Shown: positions 27,496 to 37,173, counted from the first letter of the stretch. The stretch: DNA of 57,404 nt from Oscillospiraceae bacterium (GCA_015064895.1 SVRI01000016.1:1-57404); one strand, 5' to 3'. The notes: generated from the sequence alone by a model not told the origin. Translations and numbers: made by a program.

Positions 27496-28587
27496 TTAAT
27501 CAAGAAGCTCAATTGCAAATTCCGCATTCTTTTCAGCTGTTTCTCTTAAAATTGCATTTGTTTTTTTTAGATCCTGGCGTCTTAAATCCTTTTCCATGAT
27601 TATTGTGTTGAGAAGTCTTTCTGCTTTTGCATAGTCAAAGGACTCAACGTCGACTTTGTCAGGTTGGTTGAGGGACTCCATAAATGCACTGATTTTGGGA
27701 TCGTAGCAAATTGGAAGAGCAGGGATTGCAAGAGTTGTTGCGTATATAAGTGAATGAAGCCTCATACCTATAAGAATGTCAGCTTCTGAAAGCACTGAGA
27801 ATACTTCGGGAACAGAAAGCTCTCGGCTGATAATATATGAAGGACTCTTCATTAAGGACATAACATTTCTTGAGATTTCTGTGTCCTCCGGATATTGCAT
27901 GGGCACAAACAGAGGGTATATGCTGTGTTTTTCTACCATGTAATCGCAAAGCTTGGCAAGATCCGACTTGAAGTACGGGCTTGAATGCTTCCATGCTCTT
28001 ATGGAAACAATGCAAAGCTTTGTACCGTCGGGAACACCTGCAATGTTGGTTAAAAATCTGCCTGAGCTTGTACTTTGAGTGTCAATGGTGAACGCAGGGT
28101 CGGCGGTAATGATAATTTTAGGGTCATTGACTCCCAGATTCTTAAGCTCTTCGTCGGATTTGTCGTCTCTTAAAGTTATAAGATCGACGCTATTCAGAAT
28201 TTTCGCTGCCAGTTTGCGGTTTCTTTTTTTGGTTATCGGACCTATACCGTTTGCATAGAGCATGGTTTTTAATCCGCATTTCTGAGCAAGCCCGATAATA
28301 GCAAGATAGTATAGAACGGATTTGCTGCTGGTAACATCCTGAAGTAGACTGCCGCCTCCGAAAAGAAGCATTTTTGACTTTTTCATTTCTTTGCGGATTT
28401 TAAAAAAATTATATCTGCTGATGGAGTTTACACCGTATACTTCACTTGTTTCATCCGGCTTTTTTGACAAAACCGTGAAATCAAGATCGGGTCTTTTTTT
28501 TCTCAAGGTATTGAGAATTGCAAAAAGTAAAGCTTCGTCGCCGCTGTTTGCAAATCCGTGATAACCTGATACAACAATATCAGCCAT
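27496..28587 (-). CDS. csaB: Polysaccharide pyruvyl transferase CsaB
   Basis: 363 residues, cytoplasmic, normal length. It transfers pyruvate from phosphoenolpyruvate to the secondary cell-wall polymer; the ketal-pyruvyl group is the ligand of SLH domains. The N terminus VVSGYHGFANSGDEALL, the middle LLFGGGSLLQD and NGIGPI, and the late GMRLHSLIYA are characteristic of the family. Its start overlaps the stop of the DUF5693 gene (TAATG). Third gene of murJ-like / DUF5693 / csaB. The window also carries three SLH proteins, the expected clients of this modification. Confidence 0.93.
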   Translation of the reverse strand: MADIVVSGYHGFANSGDEALLFAILNTLRKKRPDLDFTVLSKKPDETSEVYGVNSISRYNFFKIRKEMKKSKMLLFGGGSLLQDVTSSKSVLYYLAIIGLAQKCGLKTMLYANGIGPITKKRNRKLAAKILNSVDLITLRDDKSDEELKNLGVNDPKIIITADPAFTIDTQSTSSGRFLTNIAGVPDGTKLCIVSIRAWKHSSPYFKSDLAKLCDYMVEKHSIYPLFVPMQYPEDTEISRNVMSLMKSPSYIISRELSVPEVFSVLSEADILIGMRLHSLIYATTLAIPALPICYDPKISAFMESLNQPDKVDVESFDYAKAERLLNTIIMEKDLRRQDLKKTNAILRETAEKNAEFAIELLD

Positions 28588-30722
28588 TAGTTCATCTCCG
28601 AATCATTGATGTGTTTTTTTACACGTTTAACAATATATACAAGAATGAGGTTTGCAACAAAAGCAAACACCGAAACGACAAGACCTACAATAAGACCGTT
28701 TATTGTTCTTGATACGATAGTGGTATAATCGGTAAATACGTGACAGAAGCTGTTGGTGACGGATGCTGCAAGAATTGATGAGGCAATTGCAAGAATCCAT
28801 TCAACGAGCTTAATATTGATGTTTTTTGCATAATATACCAAAAGAACGATAGCAGGGTAACCTATTAAAAACTCCTTGGTTCTCGGACGTTCGGCAAAAA
28901 GATTGGTTAGTGTGGTTCTGAGCTTTTGTTCGATACTGCTGATGCTGTTTACATTGCCGCTGCGGATAATGTAATATGCACCCACAGCTAACACTATGCC
29001 GCCGAGAATTAACCAATATACTCTGATTTGTGCATTGAGAACAGATACGCACTTGTTAAGAAGGCTTTCGTTCTTGTTGTGCATAAACATGAGGTAATAA
29101 ATAATTGCCGTGTAAACAATGGGAACTATAAGAGAAAGCTTGATGCCTCTGAAAATATTGTTGTTTACATAGTAATCGATGCCGGACAGCATTGCACCCA
29201 TACCGACAGTGCCGATAAGGATGGTTAAAACCGTAATTGCAAGAGAAGCAAAAATCAACACATAAGTGTTTAACTTTTCCTTGAAAGCTTTGATGAAGGA
29301 TAACAGAACCGTCATTGCAAAGCTGGAAAGAATTACACAGTAAACGGTTGGATAGAGGGATATAAGTGAATATAATCGGCTGTATAACAGATATGTGCAG
29401 GCAAATCCCAATGCGGAAATAATCACGGCTGCAATTGTGAGTCTCGGAAAATCATTTCCGAATACAAAACGAATCATGAGCAGTATTGCCATAACCATAA
29501 CAACGGCACATAATGAATAATTAAGCTTTCCGTTGTCGATATAATCAAGCCTCTGTGTTTCACCGCCGATTGTAAAGCCTTCATCTTCAATTTTGTTCTT
29601 GTATTCGATTGCTGCATTGTAGGTGTGGTCGGCAAGGGCATTATAGCTTGTGTTTTTGTTTGTTATCTGTGTTAATGTAACAAACCTTATATTTCTGTCA
29701 ATTGTGGAGTTGAAATGCTGTGATACTCTGTGACCGTAAATAGTCTCGTCTGCCTGGGAGTCGTCGTAGGTTTCATAGGAACGCATAACCTTGTGAGTGC
29801 CTTCGGGTGATTTCATGACTCTGTAGAATACTTCATCATATCCGAAGAATTTCTGATTTGAAAGCTGGTCGGTGTTTTCGGTTACAACAAGTGTCATGTC
29901 GTTGTCAATGATAATCTGAGCAAGACCTTCATAGTTGAGAGGGTTTTCGTCATCGGGATTCATGAGGTAAGAATCCTCTTTCAGATTGAGATACTCAACG
30001 TTGTTTTCTTGAATTACTCTGTTAAGGTCATCAAGGTACGCAGTGTTTTTGTAATTCTTGACTTTAAAAATGAGAGAAACTTTGTAGTTGTTATCTGTAA
30101 GGAATTTAATCTCAGGTTCGTCGTAGCCAATGGCATAATGCCAAAGTTCCTTTTGACCGTCATATAAAACATAGATATCCATATCCATGTCCATGTATTT
30201 GTCAGACTCAATGTCAAAATCAAGACCAAGATCCTTAGCCAGATCTTTAGCTAAATCTTTAGCATTTCCGACATAGGCATAGTCGTCACTGCCATAGCGG
30301 CGGGGAAGGTGGTAAGCAAGCTTTTCCTTGGCTTCGGGACGTTTTGCAAGAACGATGTGGCTGTCAGCTGAAACATTGGGGCAGTTTCTCTTGATTGCTT
30401 CGCCGATAATCATGCTTTCATCGTCATATTTATGGAGAAGGACATTGTACTTTATGCTTGTAACTTCACCTGCGGAAATCATCATATTTATGTCTTCTTC
30501 CATAACGGCAATTGTGTCGATGCCGGCTTCCTTGAGCTTCCAGATAAACTCGGTTCTCTTTTCTTCCGAAACTTTGTTTCTGATGTCATTGTAAAGAACT
30601 GCCATAACAACATTGTTGTTTTTCTTTTCGCTGTTAATTCTGAGAACAAGTCCCGGAATAAGAGCAATCAGCGTAACAGTCAGAATTAACCATGGCAGAA
30701 ATTTGATAATCTTGTTTTTCAT
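28587..30722 (-). CDS. DUF5693-family polytopic membrane protein
   Basis: 711 residues. One N-terminal membrane segment (~10-30), a large soluble domain (~32-405), then many membrane segments (~410-700). The soluble part contains WKLKEAGIDTIAVMEEDI and LAKRPEAKEKL. I recognise it as the DUF5693 family from its architecture and its place beside csaB; members have no established biochemical function. A role in export or assembly of the pyruvylated wall polymer is inferred from the operon. Its ribosome-binding site (AAAGG) lies in the last codons of murJ, five bases separate the two genes, and it overlaps csaB by one base. A 12-base triplicated codon stretch (KDLAKDLAKDLGL) occurs near residue 160. 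Confidence 0.8.
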   Translation of the reverse strand: MKNKIIKFLPWLILTVTLIALIPGLVLRINSEKKNNNVVMAVLYNDIRNKVSEEKRTEFIWKLKEAGIDTIAVMEEDINMMISAGEVTSIKYNVLLHKYDDESMIIGEAIKRNCPNVSADSHIVLAKRPEAKEKLAYHLPRRYGSDDYAYVGNAKDLAKDLAKDLGLDFDIESDKYMDMDMDIYVLYDGQKELWHYAIGYDEPEIKFLTDNNYKVSLIFKVKNYKNTAYLDDLNRVIQENNVEYLNLKEDSYLMNPDDENPLNYEGLAQIIIDNDMTLVVTENTDQLSNQKFFGYDEVFYRVMKSPEGTHKVMRSYETYDDSQADETIYGHRVSQHFNSTIDRNIRFVTLTQITNKNTSYNALADHTYNAAIEYKNKIEDEGFTIGGETQRLDYIDNGKLNYSLCAVVMVMAILLMIRFVFGNDFPRLTIAAVIISALGFACTYLLYSRLYSLISLYPTVYCVILSSFAMTVLLSFIKAFKEKLNTYVLIFASLAITVLTILIGTVGMGAMLSGIDYYVNNNIFRGIKLSLIVPIVYTAIIYYLMFMHNKNESLLNKCVSVLNAQIRVYWLILGGIVLAVGAYYIIRSGNVNSISSIEQKLRTTLTNLFAERPRTKEFLIGYPAIVLLVYYAKNINIKLVEWILAIASSILAASVTNSFCHVFTDYTTIVSRTINGLIVGLVVSVFAFVANLILVYIVKRVKKHINDSEMN

Positions 30723-30727
30723 ATCAC

Positions 30728-32245
30728 TCAGCTACCTTTCTTTTTGATAAGACGCATAAGAACGCCGGTAATGTGCAGTGAAACAATATAAACGATTCCG
30801 CAGATAATAAGCGGTATGATGAATGAAATATACCCGTGTGTAAATGCCGGCATAAACAGATTCATTATGAAATATGCAGCAAAGGCAAGACATGCACAAA
30901 AAGCAATTTTCAAAAGATCTTTTAGTAAATCAGCCTTCCAGTACCGACCGACTACCGTTTTGATTGCAAATGAGATAATCACGGCATAACAGAAAAGGAA
31001 GAATGAACTTGAAAGGGCGATAAAGAATGTATCAGCAGTAACGCCGGTATTAAAGAATGGTGTTTGCGGAACAAAGTTTTTGATTAAAAGATTGGAAATC
31101 AGATTTGTGATAATGACACCTAAAGTTCCAAAGACGCAGTATTTGTATTTTCCTGCTGTATACAGAATCTTGTTAAACAGTTCTTGCGTAATATAACCGA
31201 GAACACCGAGACTGTAAATGAACAGCATTGAGGAAACCGCTTTTGTAGACTCGGCGGTAAAGTCGCCGCGTTCGTAAACAAGACGTATAATGTCCGTTCC
31301 AAAAAGTGCCACAACCAGCAGGAAAGGAACAAAAATTGCAACCATTACAGTAATAATGTATCGTAGCAGATCGTTGATGTAATCTATGTTTCCTTCTTCA
31401 TAATTCTTTGAAATGGAAGGGAAGAATACAGTTGACATTGCAACAACAAATATACTGGCAACAATAACAAACAGATTCGAAGCATAGCTGAGAGTTGCCG
31501 CCATACCTTCTGTGTCGCTTACAAATGCTCTGTCTGTGTAGAAGCAAAGCTGGAACATCATGTTGGAAATGAATATCCATAAAATTTCAGGATTTTTGCT
31601 TTTAGAAGAGTTTTGCTTACCGGCTTTTGTAAAGAATGAATATCCTTTTTTGATAAAAGAGGGAAGAAGAATAATTATGTGTAAAAACCAGCCGATTGTA
31701 GTAACAATGCTTACAGTTGTTAGTGATACATTGGGAATAAATAATGAAGCGATTATTACGGCATTAAACGGGAAACTCATAATGGCGGTTATGAAAAACG
31801 CCTTTTCGTTCTGAAGCACACCCGATATAATGTAAGCAATCACAACAAAGACTATTGAAGGAGCCATTATGTGCATTTGCTTTACGGCAAGGTTTATGTT
31901 TTCGGGTGAAATACCGGGTAGCAGAATGTATTTGATTATGGGTTTTGCAAATATGGCAAATAATGCAGCAACTGCCGAAAAAGCGATAAAACTTTTGCGT
32001 ATAAATGAGGCTACATAGGCTTTTTCGTTGCCGGTATTTTCGGGTTTATTCATGTTTTTTATGACAAGAGTTGAAAGGGCAACACCTATTCCTGCAAAAA
32101 TCAGATTTACAATATTGAAAACCTGAAAATATATGTCAGCATAACCGGTTGTACCGAAAACACCCGAAAAGGCAATTTCACGAAAGAATCCGATACCTTT
32201 AGCAAGGACAATGCCGAGGACAACAACTATGTAAGCATTTCCCAT
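30728..32245 (-). CDS. murJ: MurJ/MviN-family lipid-linked glycan flippase
   Basis: 505 residues, about 14 membrane segments, a MATE-like MOP superfamily transporter. The N terminus VLGIVLAKGIGFFREIAFSGVFG is the family hallmark, and RLVYERGDFTAEST is also typical. MurJ proteins flip lipid II; copies beside csaB are candidates for moving lipid-linked wall-polymer units instead. AAAGGAG stands 9 bases before the ATG. First gene of a three-gene operon. Whether this copy is the peptidoglycan flippase or a dedicated polymer flippase cannot be decided from the sequence. Confidence 0.88.
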   Translation of the reverse strand: MGNAYIVVVLGIVLAKGIGFFREIAFSGVFGTTGYADIYFQVFNIVNLIFAGIGVALSTLVIKNMNKPENTGNEKAYVASFIRKSFIAFSAVAALFAIFAKPIIKYILLPGISPENINLAVKQMHIMAPSIVFVVIAYIISGVLQNEKAFFITAIMSFPFNAVIIASLFIPNVSLTTVSIVTTIGWFLHIIILLPSFIKKGYSFFTKAGKQNSSKSKNPEILWIFISNMMFQLCFYTDRAFVSDTEGMAATLSYASNLFVIVASIFVVAMSTVFFPSISKNYEEGNIDYINDLLRYIITVMVAIFVPFLLVVALFGTDIIRLVYERGDFTAESTKAVSSMLFIYSLGVLGYITQELFNKILYTAGKYKYCVFGTLGVIITNLISNLLIKNFVPQTPFFNTGVTADTFFIALSSSFFLFCYAVIISFAIKTVVGRYWKADLLKDLLKIAFCACLAFAAYFIMNLFMPAFTHGYISFIIPLIICGIVYIVSLHITGVLMRLIKKKGS

Positions 32246-32308
32246 ACAAAAAACTCCTTTATTGTCAATTTATAATTTAAAACCGAACCACATAAATATA
32301 CATAAAAT

Positions 32309-32337
32309 ATTTTATTACAAAAAGTACATATAGTCAA
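32309..32337 (-). promoter_or_regulatory. Promoter of murJ-DUF5693-csaB
   Basis: On the - strand: -35 TTGACT (32332-32337), 17-base spacer, -10 TAAAAT (32309-32314). Back-to-back with the + strand promoter at 32361. Confidence 0.75.
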
Positions 32338-32360
32338 CATATATTTCTAAAAAATTCTTA

Positions 32361-32389
32361 TTGAAATGATGACATCTGTATGATAGAAT
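32361..32389 (+). promoter_or_regulatory. Promoter of the phosphodiester glycosidase-like gene
   Basis: -35 TTGAAA (32361-32366), 17-base spacer, -10 TAGAAT (32384-32389) preceded by TGA (extended -10). Only 23 bases separate it from the divergent -35 of the csaB operon. Confidence 0.7.
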
Positions 32390-32434
32390 TAAAAAGTAAA
32401 TGATACGTATATTGATGAGAATGAAAGGAAAGGT

Positions 32435-35314
32435 ATGGTAATGAGAAAAGTATTGCTTGCAGTTTTTGCGGCGTGTGTGTTTGCGACTGTTGCTTTTTCT
32501 GCACCTATATATAAATACGAAAATACAGTTCCCGTTACCGATGCTGTTTCTCTTACTACCGTCAGAGAATTTCATGCCGATAAAAATATATCTTATTCTT
32601 ACATAAAAGCAGACCTTACCGATGAAAAAATCGGTTTGACTCTTTTAAAATCCTCCGAGGGCACCGATATTCTTGATACTGTAGAAAATCTTGCAGCAAC
32701 AAATGAAAATACCGTTGCGGCACTTAACGGTGATTTCTTTTCCGTGTATTCGGGAAAAAAAGGCTTTTCTCTTGGAATAGAGTATCAGGATGGGATTCTA
32801 TATGAATCGCCCATTTATCCGGAAACAATGGCAAGCGTTGCTTATGACGGCGAATCGCTGCTCATGTCATATTTCGAATATGAACTGTCGCTTACATCGC
32901 CCGAAGGAGTAAAAGATACAGTAAGACATGTAAATAAGCATACCGATTATTACGGCGATATCCTTATGTATACAAGTTCTTTTAACGGCGGTTATTCACC
33001 TGCTCCGGGAGGAGTCGTGCTTGAGGTTGTTGTCGAGGATAATATAATAGTTGAATTTAGACGAAATATGGAAAGCGTCAAGATTCCCGAAAACGGTTGC
33101 GTTTTTGTTGTGTCCGAAGGCAATAATATGTATTTTGCCAATAATTTCAATGTAGGCGATGAAATAGTAATTGAATTGAACGTCACACCTTCACTTGAAG
33201 ATGTAAAAACTGCATTTGGCGGCGGTTCAATGCTGGTGTTTGAAGGACAGGATGTGGGAAAAATCGGCGACTATACCCATACCGTTGCAGGCTTTAATCC
33301 CAGAAGTGCCATAGGCATTGATGAAGCGGGAACAACATTGTACCTTGTTGCCGTTGACGGAAGACAAACAATAAGCAAGGGCATGAGAATGTCCCACCTT
33401 GCAGAGCTGATGATTTCTCTCGGCTGTTATTATGCCGTAAACCTTGACGGCGGCGGCTCGACACGTCTTCTTGCTTCAACCCTTGATAATGAGGCAATGC
33501 ATCCCGTTAACAATCCCACCGAAAACCGAAAGGTAATCAATGCAGTAGGCATAACTCTCGAACAAACAGAAAACGCAGGAGAGCCTTGCGGAATATATTT
33601 GTTTTCAGATAAAGAGTATGCTTTTGTCGGACAGCCTGTAGAATTGTCTGCTTATCTGTACGATGACAGCATGAGACGAGTTTCTTTGTTTGAAGAAGAA
33701 ATAGTATATGAATGTGATAAGGGCACAATTGAAGACGGTGTTCTATATTGTGATAATGGCGGAACTGTCACGGTTACTGCCAAATATGAGGATTTGAGCG
33801 CTGAAATAATAGTAGACTTTATTGATGATATTTGCGGCATTGAGACGATTGATACCCTTAGTATGAAAAAAGACGAGGAATATCAGATAAAACTCAATGT
33901 TTTTGATGAAGCGGGACGGAATGTTGTTGTTGATGACTATTCACGTTTTGATATCACTTCATCAAATCCTGATGTAGCAGATATAGACGAAAACGGCTTG
34001 ATAACAGCAAAGGATAACGGGATTTCTGATATTTGCATTGAGAAGAATGGCGTTGTAAGTGTAATTAACATATCTGTCGGTTTTTATGAATATGACTATC
34101 ACTTCGGATTTGAAACAAATGAAGGCAGACTTGTTACATATCCTGATACAGTTAAAGGCGATTTTGAAATTACCGACGAGAATAAGTTTTCCGAAAAATT
34201 TGCGGGTAAAATTTCATTTGATTTCAGGTCCAATGATGATGGAATGTGTGAATCTGAGGTTTCAGATGAATATGAAGGACTCTTCGAGATAGTTGAAGAT
34301 TATGAACACGAAAAAGATGGTTCAGACGATTCAAAGGATTCGGAAGATACTGAGGATGTTTCCCAACATATTGAAACAGCTGATATTGAAGAAGAACCTG
34401 AAGATGTTGCAAAGGCTGTTTACTATGAACTCGAAAAGGGTATCAGGGTGTCAGATGATTGTGATACGATTTACATGAACGTGTTCTTTGAAGATGATTT
34501 CAAGCATTCCGTTCGTGCCCAGTTTACCGATGCAAACGGTAAGATTGCAATAGTTCCTTTTACGGGTGATTATGAAATCGGCTCATGGAGAGGATATGCG
34601 GCTTATATACCCGAAGAAGTTTCAAGGCCTCTTACATTGACAAGAGTGTATGTTCTATATATGCCGGGCGAAGAAAAGGATAAAGGCAGCATCTATATTG
34701 ACGACCTGTTCTTTAAAACGTCAAATGATTATATTCCCAATAATTCCAATAGAAACAGTTTTATCAGTGAAGTGTCGAATTCAAATGTCGAAGCAACTGT
34801 TCGAATAGGAACATTGCCTTTGGAAGATAAAGCAACCCCGTTATCAAATGTTGTAAAAAACAGAGTTAAACGCATCCTTGATGAAAGCGATGTCGGTTTG
34901 CTTGTCGGAAAAGGCAGTTCAAAAGGAATAACTCAGGATGATTACAACATCTATGTAACTCTTGATACATCAAAGGGCGGTATCAGAAATACTGATTCCG
35001 AGCAATGGATAAAACTTTATGAAGCCATAACACAAAGCGAAAAACAGAATGTGTTCATTCTGACAGATAACAGCATTTTCGGTGATGATGAATTTGAAAA
35101 TGACGTTATTCGCGACTTTTTGGCAACCTGCGGAAAGAATGTTTTTGTTGTAACCTGCGGTAATTCTTCTACATATAAAAACATCAATGGCGTACAGTAT
35201 TTTACCCTTGATAACACACCCGATAATAATTTTGACGGTATGATTTCAAATTGTAACAGCATCATAGAATTTTCGATAGGTGACACAGTAACATTCGAAT
35301 TTTTATCAGTATAA
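32435..35314 (+). CDS. Secreted phosphodiester glycosidase-domain protein with Ig-like and degenerate phosphoesterase regions
   Basis: 959 residues; a second ATG at 32441 fits the AAAGGAAAGG signal at least as well. Signal peptide ~1-23. Residues ~35-375 are a NAGPA-type phosphodiester glycosidase domain (VAALNGDFFSVY, FNPRSAIGID, LYLVAVDGR, NLDGGGSTRL), which in relatives cleaves sugar-phosphodiester links. A bacterial Ig-like domain follows (~385-545). Then comes a jelly-roll-like region split by a very acidic linker (~625-660, EKDGSDDSKDSEDTED). The last ~190 residues look like a calcineurin-type phosphoesterase that has lost its metal-binding His residues (ILTDNSIFGDDEFEND, VFVVTCGNSS). 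Divergent from the csaB operon over a 190-base gap, so a wall-polymer substrate is a reasonable inference. Substrate unproven. Confidence 0.82.
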   Translation: MVMRKVLLAVFAACVFATVAFSAPIYKYENTVPVTDAVSLTTVREFHADKNISYSYIKADLTDEKIGLTLLKSSEGTDILDTVENLAATNENTVAALNGDFFSVYSGKKGFSLGIEYQDGILYESPIYPETMASVAYDGESLLMSYFEYELSLTSPEGVKDTVRHVNKHTDYYGDILMYTSSFNGGYSPAPGGVVLEVVVEDNIIVEFRRNMESVKIPENGCVFVVSEGNNMYFANNFNVGDEIVIELNVTPSLEDVKTAFGGGSMLVFEGQDVGKIGDYTHTVAGFNPRSAIGIDEAGTTLYLVAVDGRQTISKGMRMSHLAELMISLGCYYAVNLDGGGSTRLLASTLDNEAMHPVNNPTENRKVINAVGITLEQTENAGEPCGIYLFSDKEYAFVGQPVELSAYLYDDSMRRVSLFEEEIVYECDKGTIEDGVLYCDNGGTVTVTAKYEDLSAEIIVDFIDDICGIETIDTLSMKKDEEYQIKLNVFDEAGRNVVVDDYSRFDITSSNPDVADIDENGLITAKDNGISDICIEKNGVVSVINISVGFYEYDYHFGFETNEGRLVTYPDTVKGDFEITDENKFSEKFAGKISFDFRSNDDGMCESEVSDEYEGLFEIVEDYEHEKDGSDDSKDSEDTEDVSQHIETADIEEEPEDVAKAVYYELEKGIRVSDDCDTIYMNVFFEDDFKHSVRAQFTDANGKIAIVPFTGDYEIGSWRGYAAYIPEEVSRPLTLTRVYVLYMPGEEKDKGSIYIDDLFFKTSNDYIPNNSNRNSFISEVSNSNVEATVRIGTLPLEDKATPLSNVVKNRVKRILDESDVGLLVGKGSSKGITQDDYNIYVTLDTSKGGIRNTDSEQWIKLYEAITQSEKQNVFILTDNSIFGDDEFENDVIRDFLATCGKNVFVVTCGNSSTYKNINGVQYFTLDNTPDNNFDGMISNCNSIIEFSIGDTVTFEFLSV

Positions 35315-35316
35315 TT

Positions 35317-35350
35317 AAAACCCCGATGTCAAGAAATGACATCGGGGTTT
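35317..35350. terminator. Bidirectional terminator between the glycosidase-like gene and asd
   Basis: AAAACCCCGATGTCA, loop AGAAA, TGACATCGGGGTTT: a 14-bp stem between convergent genes. Confidence 0.88.
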
Positions 35351-35407
35351 GATATATTCTAATTAATAAATGCAAGAAGCAGGCTGATTTCGTCTGTTTC
35401 TCTTTTA

Positions 35408-36496
35408 TTACTTTGCAGTAATAAAGCCCTTCTTTGCAAGGTACTCGGCGATAAGTACTGCACCGCCTGCCGCACCTCTGAGGGTATTGTGGGAAAGACC
35501 TACAAACTTGTAATCGAAAAGCTTGTCTTCACGAAGTCTGCCTGCTGTGATACCCATACCGCCGTAGATGTCTCTGTCGAGATTTGCCTGAGGACGGTTG
35601 TCTTCTTCAAAGTAAGTGATAAACTGATCGGGAGAAGAGGGAAGATCAAGCTCTGCTTTAACATCGTTGCCAAATGCCTTCCAGTCATTGAGAATCTGTT
35701 CCTTTGAGGGAACTTCATTCTTGAACTTTACAAATACAGCCGCAGTATGTCCGTTTGTTACGGGAACTCTGATACACTGACATGTGATGCAGGGCTCTGT
35801 AGCCGATACAACTACACCGTCTTCAACCTTGCCCCAGATTTTGAGGGGTTCGTTTTCACTCTTTTCTTCTTCGCCGCCGATGAAGGGAATGATGTTGTCA
35901 ATCATTTCGGGCCATTCGTTGAAGGTTTTGCCTGCACCGGAAATAGCCTGGTATGTACAAACAACTACATTTTCAATGCCGTACTTGAGAAGGGGAGTGA
36001 GCATGGGAACATAGCTCTGAATCGAGCAGTTGGGCTTAACAGCGATAAAACCGCGTGTTGTGCCGAGACGCTTTTTCTGTGTGTCAATAACTGCAACGTG
36101 GCTGTTGTTGATTTCGGGAATAACCATGGGAACGTCGGAAGTGCCGCGGTGAGCCGAGTTGTTGGAAACAACGGGCGTTTCAGCCTTGGCATAAGCTTCT
36201 TCAAGAGCCTTGATTTCGTCCTTCTTCATGTTGACTGCACAGAATGTGAAATCGCACATGGAAGAAACCTTTTCAACGTCTGCAGCATCATAAACGGGCA
36301 TCTTTGCTACCTTTTCGGGGATAGAAACGTCCATCTTCCATCTGCCGCCTACAGCTTCTTCGTATGTCTTGCCCGCACTTGATGCACTGGCTGCAAGAAC
36401 TGAAATTTCAAACATGGGGTGGTCGGAAAGGAGAGTGATGAATCTCTGACCTACCATACCTGTGGCACCGATGATGCCTGCCTTTAATTTGTTCAT
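35408..36496 (-). CDS. asd: Aspartate-semialdehyde dehydrogenase
   Basis: 362 residues, of the longer (archaeal/fungal-like) class. It reduces aspartyl phosphate to aspartate semialdehyde with NADPH, feeding lysine, methionine, threonine and diaminopimelate. NADP site GATGMVGQRF (~10-19), catalytic Cys in AVKPNCSIQS (~155), active-site His in VPVTNGHTA (~250). GGAGG stands ~9 bases before the ATG. The 127-base leader shows no lysine riboswitch; instead it holds two inverted repeats (36543-36577 and 36595-36621). Confidence 0.95.
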   Translation of the reverse strand: MNKLKAGIIGATGMVGQRFITLLSDHPMFEISVLAASASSAGKTYEEAVGGRWKMDVSIPEKVAKMPVYDAADVEKVSSMCDFTFCAVNMKKDEIKALEEAYAKAETPVVSNNSAHRGTSDVPMVIPEINNSHVAVIDTQKKRLGTTRGFIAVKPNCSIQSYVPMLTPLLKYGIENVVVCTYQAISGAGKTFNEWPEMIDNIIPFIGGEEEKSENEPLKIWGKVEDGVVVSATEPCITCQCIRVPVTNGHTAAVFVKFKNEVPSKEQILNDWKAFGNDVKAELDLPSSPDQFITYFEEDNRPQANLDRDIYGGMGITAGRLREDKLFDYKFVGLSHNTLRGAAGGAVLIAEYLAKKGFITAK

Positions 36497-36542
36497 TTGT
36501 GTATACCTCCATAATGGATGATTATTAGATTCTATGATCGCT

Positions 36543-36577
36543 GTATTCTGTTGTGTTCCTTGTCATCAGCAGAATAC
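36543..36577. repeat. Inverted repeat upstream of asd
   Basis: GTATTCTG (36543-36550) and CAGAATAC (36570-36577) flank a 19-base centre. It lies in the asd leader on the - strand. Could be an mRNA hairpin or a protein-binding site; no family assigned. Confidence 0.4.
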
Positions 36578-36581
36578 CGTT

Positions 36582-36621
36582 GCGAGTTCTTTTGGTTACT
36601 TTTCTACGAAAGAAAAGTAAC
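36582..36621. repeat. Dispersed hairpin repeat, copy B
   Basis: GCGAGTTCTTTTG at 36582 followed by an 11-bp stem GTTACTTTTCT (36595-36605) / AGAAAAGTAAC (36611-36621), loop ACGAA. It sits directly after the stop of the YwlG-family gene and before asd. Same core as the copy at 47343-47382. Confidence 0.85.
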
Positions 36622-36623
36622 AA

Positions 36624-37163
36624 TTATAAACTGTATTTTGCACGCTCACCGCCGATGTATTTGGGTCTTACTTTTGCAAAGGTAACGGGAGCCTCGCCGA
36701 TTTTCTTTATGCTTGTTCTTACGGGTACTGCAACTCTATCTAAGTGCATGCCTATAAGCGTAGAGCCTATGTCAATTCCGAGCTGTGCTTTGATTTCTTC
36801 GACAAGTACGGGATTTTCAAAACCTCTGTATGCCGCAGTTGCAAATGAACCGCCTGCCTTTTCGTGGGGAACTGCCGAGACAATTGTAAGGCTGTTGCGT
36901 TTTGCAAGTTTCTTTTCGATAACCAATGCCCTGTTTAAGTGCTCACAGCATTGGCAAGCAAGAAATAAACCCTTTCTGTCGCACTTTTCTTTGAGAGTGG
37001 AAAATATTTCCTTTGCCGTATCAAGACTTCCGCTTGTACCGATTCTTTCACCGAGTACTTCGCTTGTGGAACAGCCTACAACAAGAATGTCGCCCTCTTC
37101 AAAAATGCTCTGGGATATAAGCTCATCAAAAGCTTTTTCTAACTGATTCTTAATTTCAGACAT
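36624..37163 (-). CDS. TIGR01440 / UPF0340 (YwlG) family protein
   Basis: 179 residues, usual length for the family. Recognised by VVGCSTSEVLGERIGT, CQCCEHLNRALV and GMHLDRVAVPVR. Structures of the family are known, but no reaction has been assigned. It lies 10 bases after the Cys-cluster gene in an apparent operon with the KDPG aldolase fusion and just before asd. Cytoplasmic by composition. Confidence 0.88.
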   Translation of the reverse strand: MSEIKNQLEKAFDELISQSIFEEGDILVVGCSTSEVLGERIGTSGSLDTAKEIFSTLKEKCDRKGLFLACQCCEHLNRALVIEKKLAKRNSLTIVSAVPHEKAGGSFATAAYRGFENPVLVEEIKAQLGIDIGSTLIGMHLDRVAVPVRTSIKKIGEAPVTFAKVRPKYIGGERAKYSL

Positions 37164-37173
37164 AATATATCCT

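Noticed and set aside
36497..36623. Lysine riboswitch upstream of asd
   Set aside because: The 127-base leader is too short and contains only two simple inverted repeats, one of which belongs to the dispersed hairpin family.
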